Positions 5,608-7,020 of a DNA stretch of 7,020 nucleotides are shown here, one piece after another. This DNA is from an uncultured Marvinbryantia sp. GTDB taxonomy: Bacteria; Bacillota; Clostridia; Lachnospirales; Lachnospiraceae. Where the stretch lies: assembly GCA_947624335.1 (NCBI GenBank), contig CANQJX010000095.1, positions 1 to 7,020 of the forward strand, given 5' to 3'. Below the pieces are notes generated by a model. It ran no database searches and was not told the origin of the DNA. It saw nothing but the letters and a program-made list of their open reading frames with translations. Every line of letters begins with the position of its first letter. Positions within the stretch are counted from its first letter, which is position 1. Both the position numbers and the translations under genes were made by a program.

Positions 5608-6783
5608 ATGGCAGAGACAAAAAGAGATTATTATGAAGTCCTCGGCGTGGATAAAAACGCGGACGAGGCAGCCTTAAAAAAAGCATACAGGCAATTGGCG
5701 AAAAAGTATCACCCGGATATGAATCCGGGTGATACTGAAGCAGAAAAGAAATTTAAAGAGGCGTCCGAAGCATATGCGGTGCTTTCCGATCCGGAAAAAC
5801 GCCGTCAGTATGACCAGTTTGGGCATGCGGCGTTTGAGCAGGGCGGCGGGCCGGGCGGTTTTGGCGGCTTCGATTTCAGCAGCGCCGATATGAGCGATAT
5901 ATTCGGCGATATTTTTGGCGATTTATTTGGCGGCGGCAGCAGGCGAAGGGCGAGTAACGGACCGATGCGCGGCGCCAATTTGCGCGCAAGCGTGCATATT
6001 ACGTTTCAGGAAGCGGTGTTTGGCTGCGAGAAGCAGCTGGAACTGAACCTGAAAGACGAATGTCCCACCTGCCACGGTACGGGCGCAAAACCGGGCACCA
6101 GCCCGCAGACCTGTCCAAAGTGCGGCGGACGGGGCCAGGTCGTGATGACCCAGCAGTCCCTGTTCGGTATGGTGCAGAACGTTTCTACCTGTCCGGAATG
6201 TGGCGGAACCGGCAAGGTGATCAAAGAAAAATGCGCTTCCTGCGGCGGAACCGGATATACAAGCAGCCGTAAGACGATCAAGGTAACGATTCCGGCCGGA
6301 ATTGACGACGGACAGAGCGTGCGTATTTCCGGCAGGGGCGAGCCCGGAAGAAACGGGGGAGCCAGAGGAGACCTTCTGGTAGAAGTAATTGTCCAGAGAC
6401 ATCCGATTTTCCAGAGACAGGATATGAATATTTTTTCCACGGCGCCGATTACGTTTGCGCAGGCGGCTCTGGGCGGGGATGTTAAGATCAGCACCATCGA
6501 CGGAGAAGTGCTGTACAATGTAAAACCGGGCACGCAGACGGACACCCGCATCCGGCTGAAAGGGAAGGGCGTGCCGTCCCTCCGGAACAAGGCTGTGCGC
6601 GGGGACCAGTATGTTACGCTGGTAGTTCAGGTGCCGACCAAACTGAACGCGGAGGCAAAAGAAGCCTTAAAAGCGTTTGACGCGGCGACGGATCATTCTT
6701 TGCAGAGCTCAGCGGCGGACAGCGCGGAGAAGCCCAAAAAAAAGGGCTTTATGGATAAATTAAAAGAAACATTTGAGGATTAG
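5608..6783 (+). CDS. dnaJ: Co-chaperone DnaJ (Hsp40, type I)
   Basis: The product has 391 residues and full type I architecture. The J domain (6-70) holds HPD at 35-37, which triggers DnaK ATP hydrolysis. A Gly/Phe-rich region follows (about 77-115) with the repeated DIFGDIFGDLFGGG. The zinc-binding domain has four CxxCxGxG motifs at Cys152/155, 169/172, 195/198 and 209/212, all intact. Two beta-barrel C-terminal substrate domains follow (to about 345), then a charged tail ending KKKGFMDKLKETFED. The start ATG is 2 bases after the dnaK stop; its ribosome site AAGGAAG (5594-5600) lies inside the last dnaK codons, so coupling to dnaK translation is likely. Two nucleotide features inside the gene are listed separately: a 14-bp inverted repeat over the HPD codons and an A-AAA-AAG heptamer near the 3' end. 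Confidence 0.98.
   Translation: MAETKRDYYEVLGVDKNADEAALKKAYRQLAKKYHPDMNPGDTEAEKKFKEASEAYAVLSDPEKRRQYDQFGHAAFEQGGGPGGFGGFDFSSADMSDIFGDIFGDLFGGGSRRRASNGPMRGANLRASVHITFQEAVFGCEKQLELNLKDECPTCHGTGAKPGTSPQTCPKCGGRGQVVMTQQSLFGMVQNVSTCPECGGTGKVIKEKCASCGGTGYTSSRKTIKVTIPAGIDDGQSVRISGRGEPGRNGGARGDLLVEVIVQRHPIFQRQDMNIFSTAPITFAQAALGGDVKISTIDGEVLYNVKPGTQTDTRIRLKGKGVPSLRNKAVRGDQYVTLVVQVPTKLNAEAKEALKAFDAATDHSLQSSAADSAEKPKKKGFMDKLKETFED
5705..5736 (+). repeat. Perfect 14-bp inverted repeat (hairpin) inside dnaJ
   Basis: AGTATCACCCGGAT (5705-5718) and its exact reverse complement ATCCGGGTGATACT (5723-5736) flank a 4-base loop, ATGA. The arms cover the codons for KYHPD and NPGDT, including the whole HPD catalytic motif. 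No T-tract follows, so it is not an intrinsic terminator. The right arm uses the only ACT codon among the 24 threonines of dnaJ and one of its few GGT glycine codons. As RNA it would be a stable stem-loop about 100 bases into the dnaJ message; any function is unknown. Confidence 0.9.
6738..6744 (+). other. In-frame A-AAA-AAG slippery heptamer near dnaJ 3' end
   Basis: A run of eight A (6736-6743) followed by G puts A-AAA-AAG in the dnaJ reading phase, the same heptamer used for -1 frameshifting in E. coli dnaX. A Shine-Dalgarno-like GGAG lies at 6726-6729, 8 bases upstream. A -1 shift would give GLYG and a TAA stop at 6756-6758, replacing the last 12 residues. No clear downstream stimulating hairpin is seen, so use in vivo is doubtful. 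Confidence 0.3.
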
Positions 6784-6786
6784 CGG

Positions 6787-7020
6787 ATGAAATATCATAA
6801 GTTTACATTAAAGACGCTGGCTGAGGCGGAGGATATCGTCATATCTTCCCTTGCGGATGCCGGCGTCGAGGGCGTTGAGATAGAAGATGGCATACCGTTG
6901 ACAGAGGCGGATAAGCGCCGGATGTTCGTCGATATTCTGCCGGAAGCGCAGCCGGACGACGGGATCGCTTATCTGAGCTTTTATCTGGAGGAAGGCGCGG
7001 ATACGCAGACATTGCTTGCA
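6787..7020 (+). CDS. prmA: Ribosomal protein L11 methyltransferase PrmA, 3' end outside window
   Basis: Seventy-eight codons are visible from the ATG at 6787, open to the right edge. The start MKYHKFTLKTLAEAEDIV and the following GVEGVEIED and RRMFVDILPE are the N-terminal substrate-recognition domain of PrmA as found in clostridia; the S-adenosylmethionine-binding domain would lie beyond the window. PrmA trimethylates ribosomal protein L11, a modification known to be dispensable in E. coli. The gene starts 3 bases after the dnaJ stop with its ribosome site GAGG (6775-6778) inside the last dnaJ codons, so translation is probably coupled. In Bacillus the orthologue yqeT also follows dnaJ, which supports the call. 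Function rests on the N-terminus and position only. Confidence 0.88.
   Translation, partial: MKYHKFTLKTLAEAEDIVISSLADAGVEGVEIEDGIPLTEADKRRMFVDILPEAQPDDGIAYLSFYLEEGADTQTLLA

Noticed and set aside
6006..6590. Minus-strand frames of 194 and 159 codons opposite the dnaJ zinc-finger region
   Set aside because: They arise from the complementary reading of Gly/Cys-rich dnaJ codons. The plus-strand protein has all four zinc motifs intact.
6730..6749. AAGCCC/GGGCTT inverted repeat around the A8 run as a terminator
   Set aside because: The stem is only 6 bp, it lies inside the dnaJ coding region and no T-tract follows; prmA starts just downstream, so termination here makes little sense.

Overview
The window is chromosomal DNA from a low-to-medium G+C Firmicute. 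It most resembles a gut clostridium of the Lachnospiraceae type. Reasons: the gene order hrcA-grpE-dnaK-dnaJ-prmA under a CIRCE element is the classic Firmicutes class I heat-shock operon; DnaK has the shortened Gram-positive ATPase domain; the PrmA N-terminus and the CHAP/Ig-like wall protein read like Lachnospiraceae versions; G+C is roughly half by eye, with strong use of GCG, GGC and GAC codons. The genus cannot be fixed from the sequence alone.

Layout. Positions 1-982 (+) hold the 3' part of a gene for a repeat-containing, probably secreted protein with a C-terminal CHAP amidase/peptidase domain. A bidirectional hairpin terminator (about 999-1038) separates it from a convergent minus-strand gene (1035-1733) for a membrane-anchored SGNH/GDSL-type hydrolase. 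The 248-base intergenic region 1734-1981 carries two divergent promoters: one for the SGNH gene, and one strong promoter followed by a perfect CIRCE operator for the heat-shock operon. From 1982 to the right edge the operon runs without a visible terminator: hrcA (1982-3007), grpE (3023-3700), dnaK (3728-5605), dnaJ (5608-6783) and the first 78 codons of prmA (6787 onward). Gaps shrink from 15 and 27 bases to 2 and 3 bases, so dnaJ and prmA are probably translationally coupled to the gene before them.

How it works together. HrcA binds CIRCE and represses its own operon. DnaK, its J-domain partner DnaJ and its nucleotide exchange factor GrpE form one chaperone machine. PrmA methylates ribosomal protein L11 and is a common passenger of this operon. 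The two envelope genes on the left are not part of the operon and have no evident functional link to it.

I do not see a new biological system here; the window is mostly a conserved housekeeping locus. The features most worth a second look are a perfect 14-bp inverted repeat inside dnaJ lying exactly over the HPD-motif codons, an in-frame A-AAA-AAG slippery heptamer near the end of dnaJ, an 8-residue tandem repeat that lengthens the acidic N-terminus of GrpE, and the modular CHAP protein with an abrupt AT-rich, tyrosine-rich linker.
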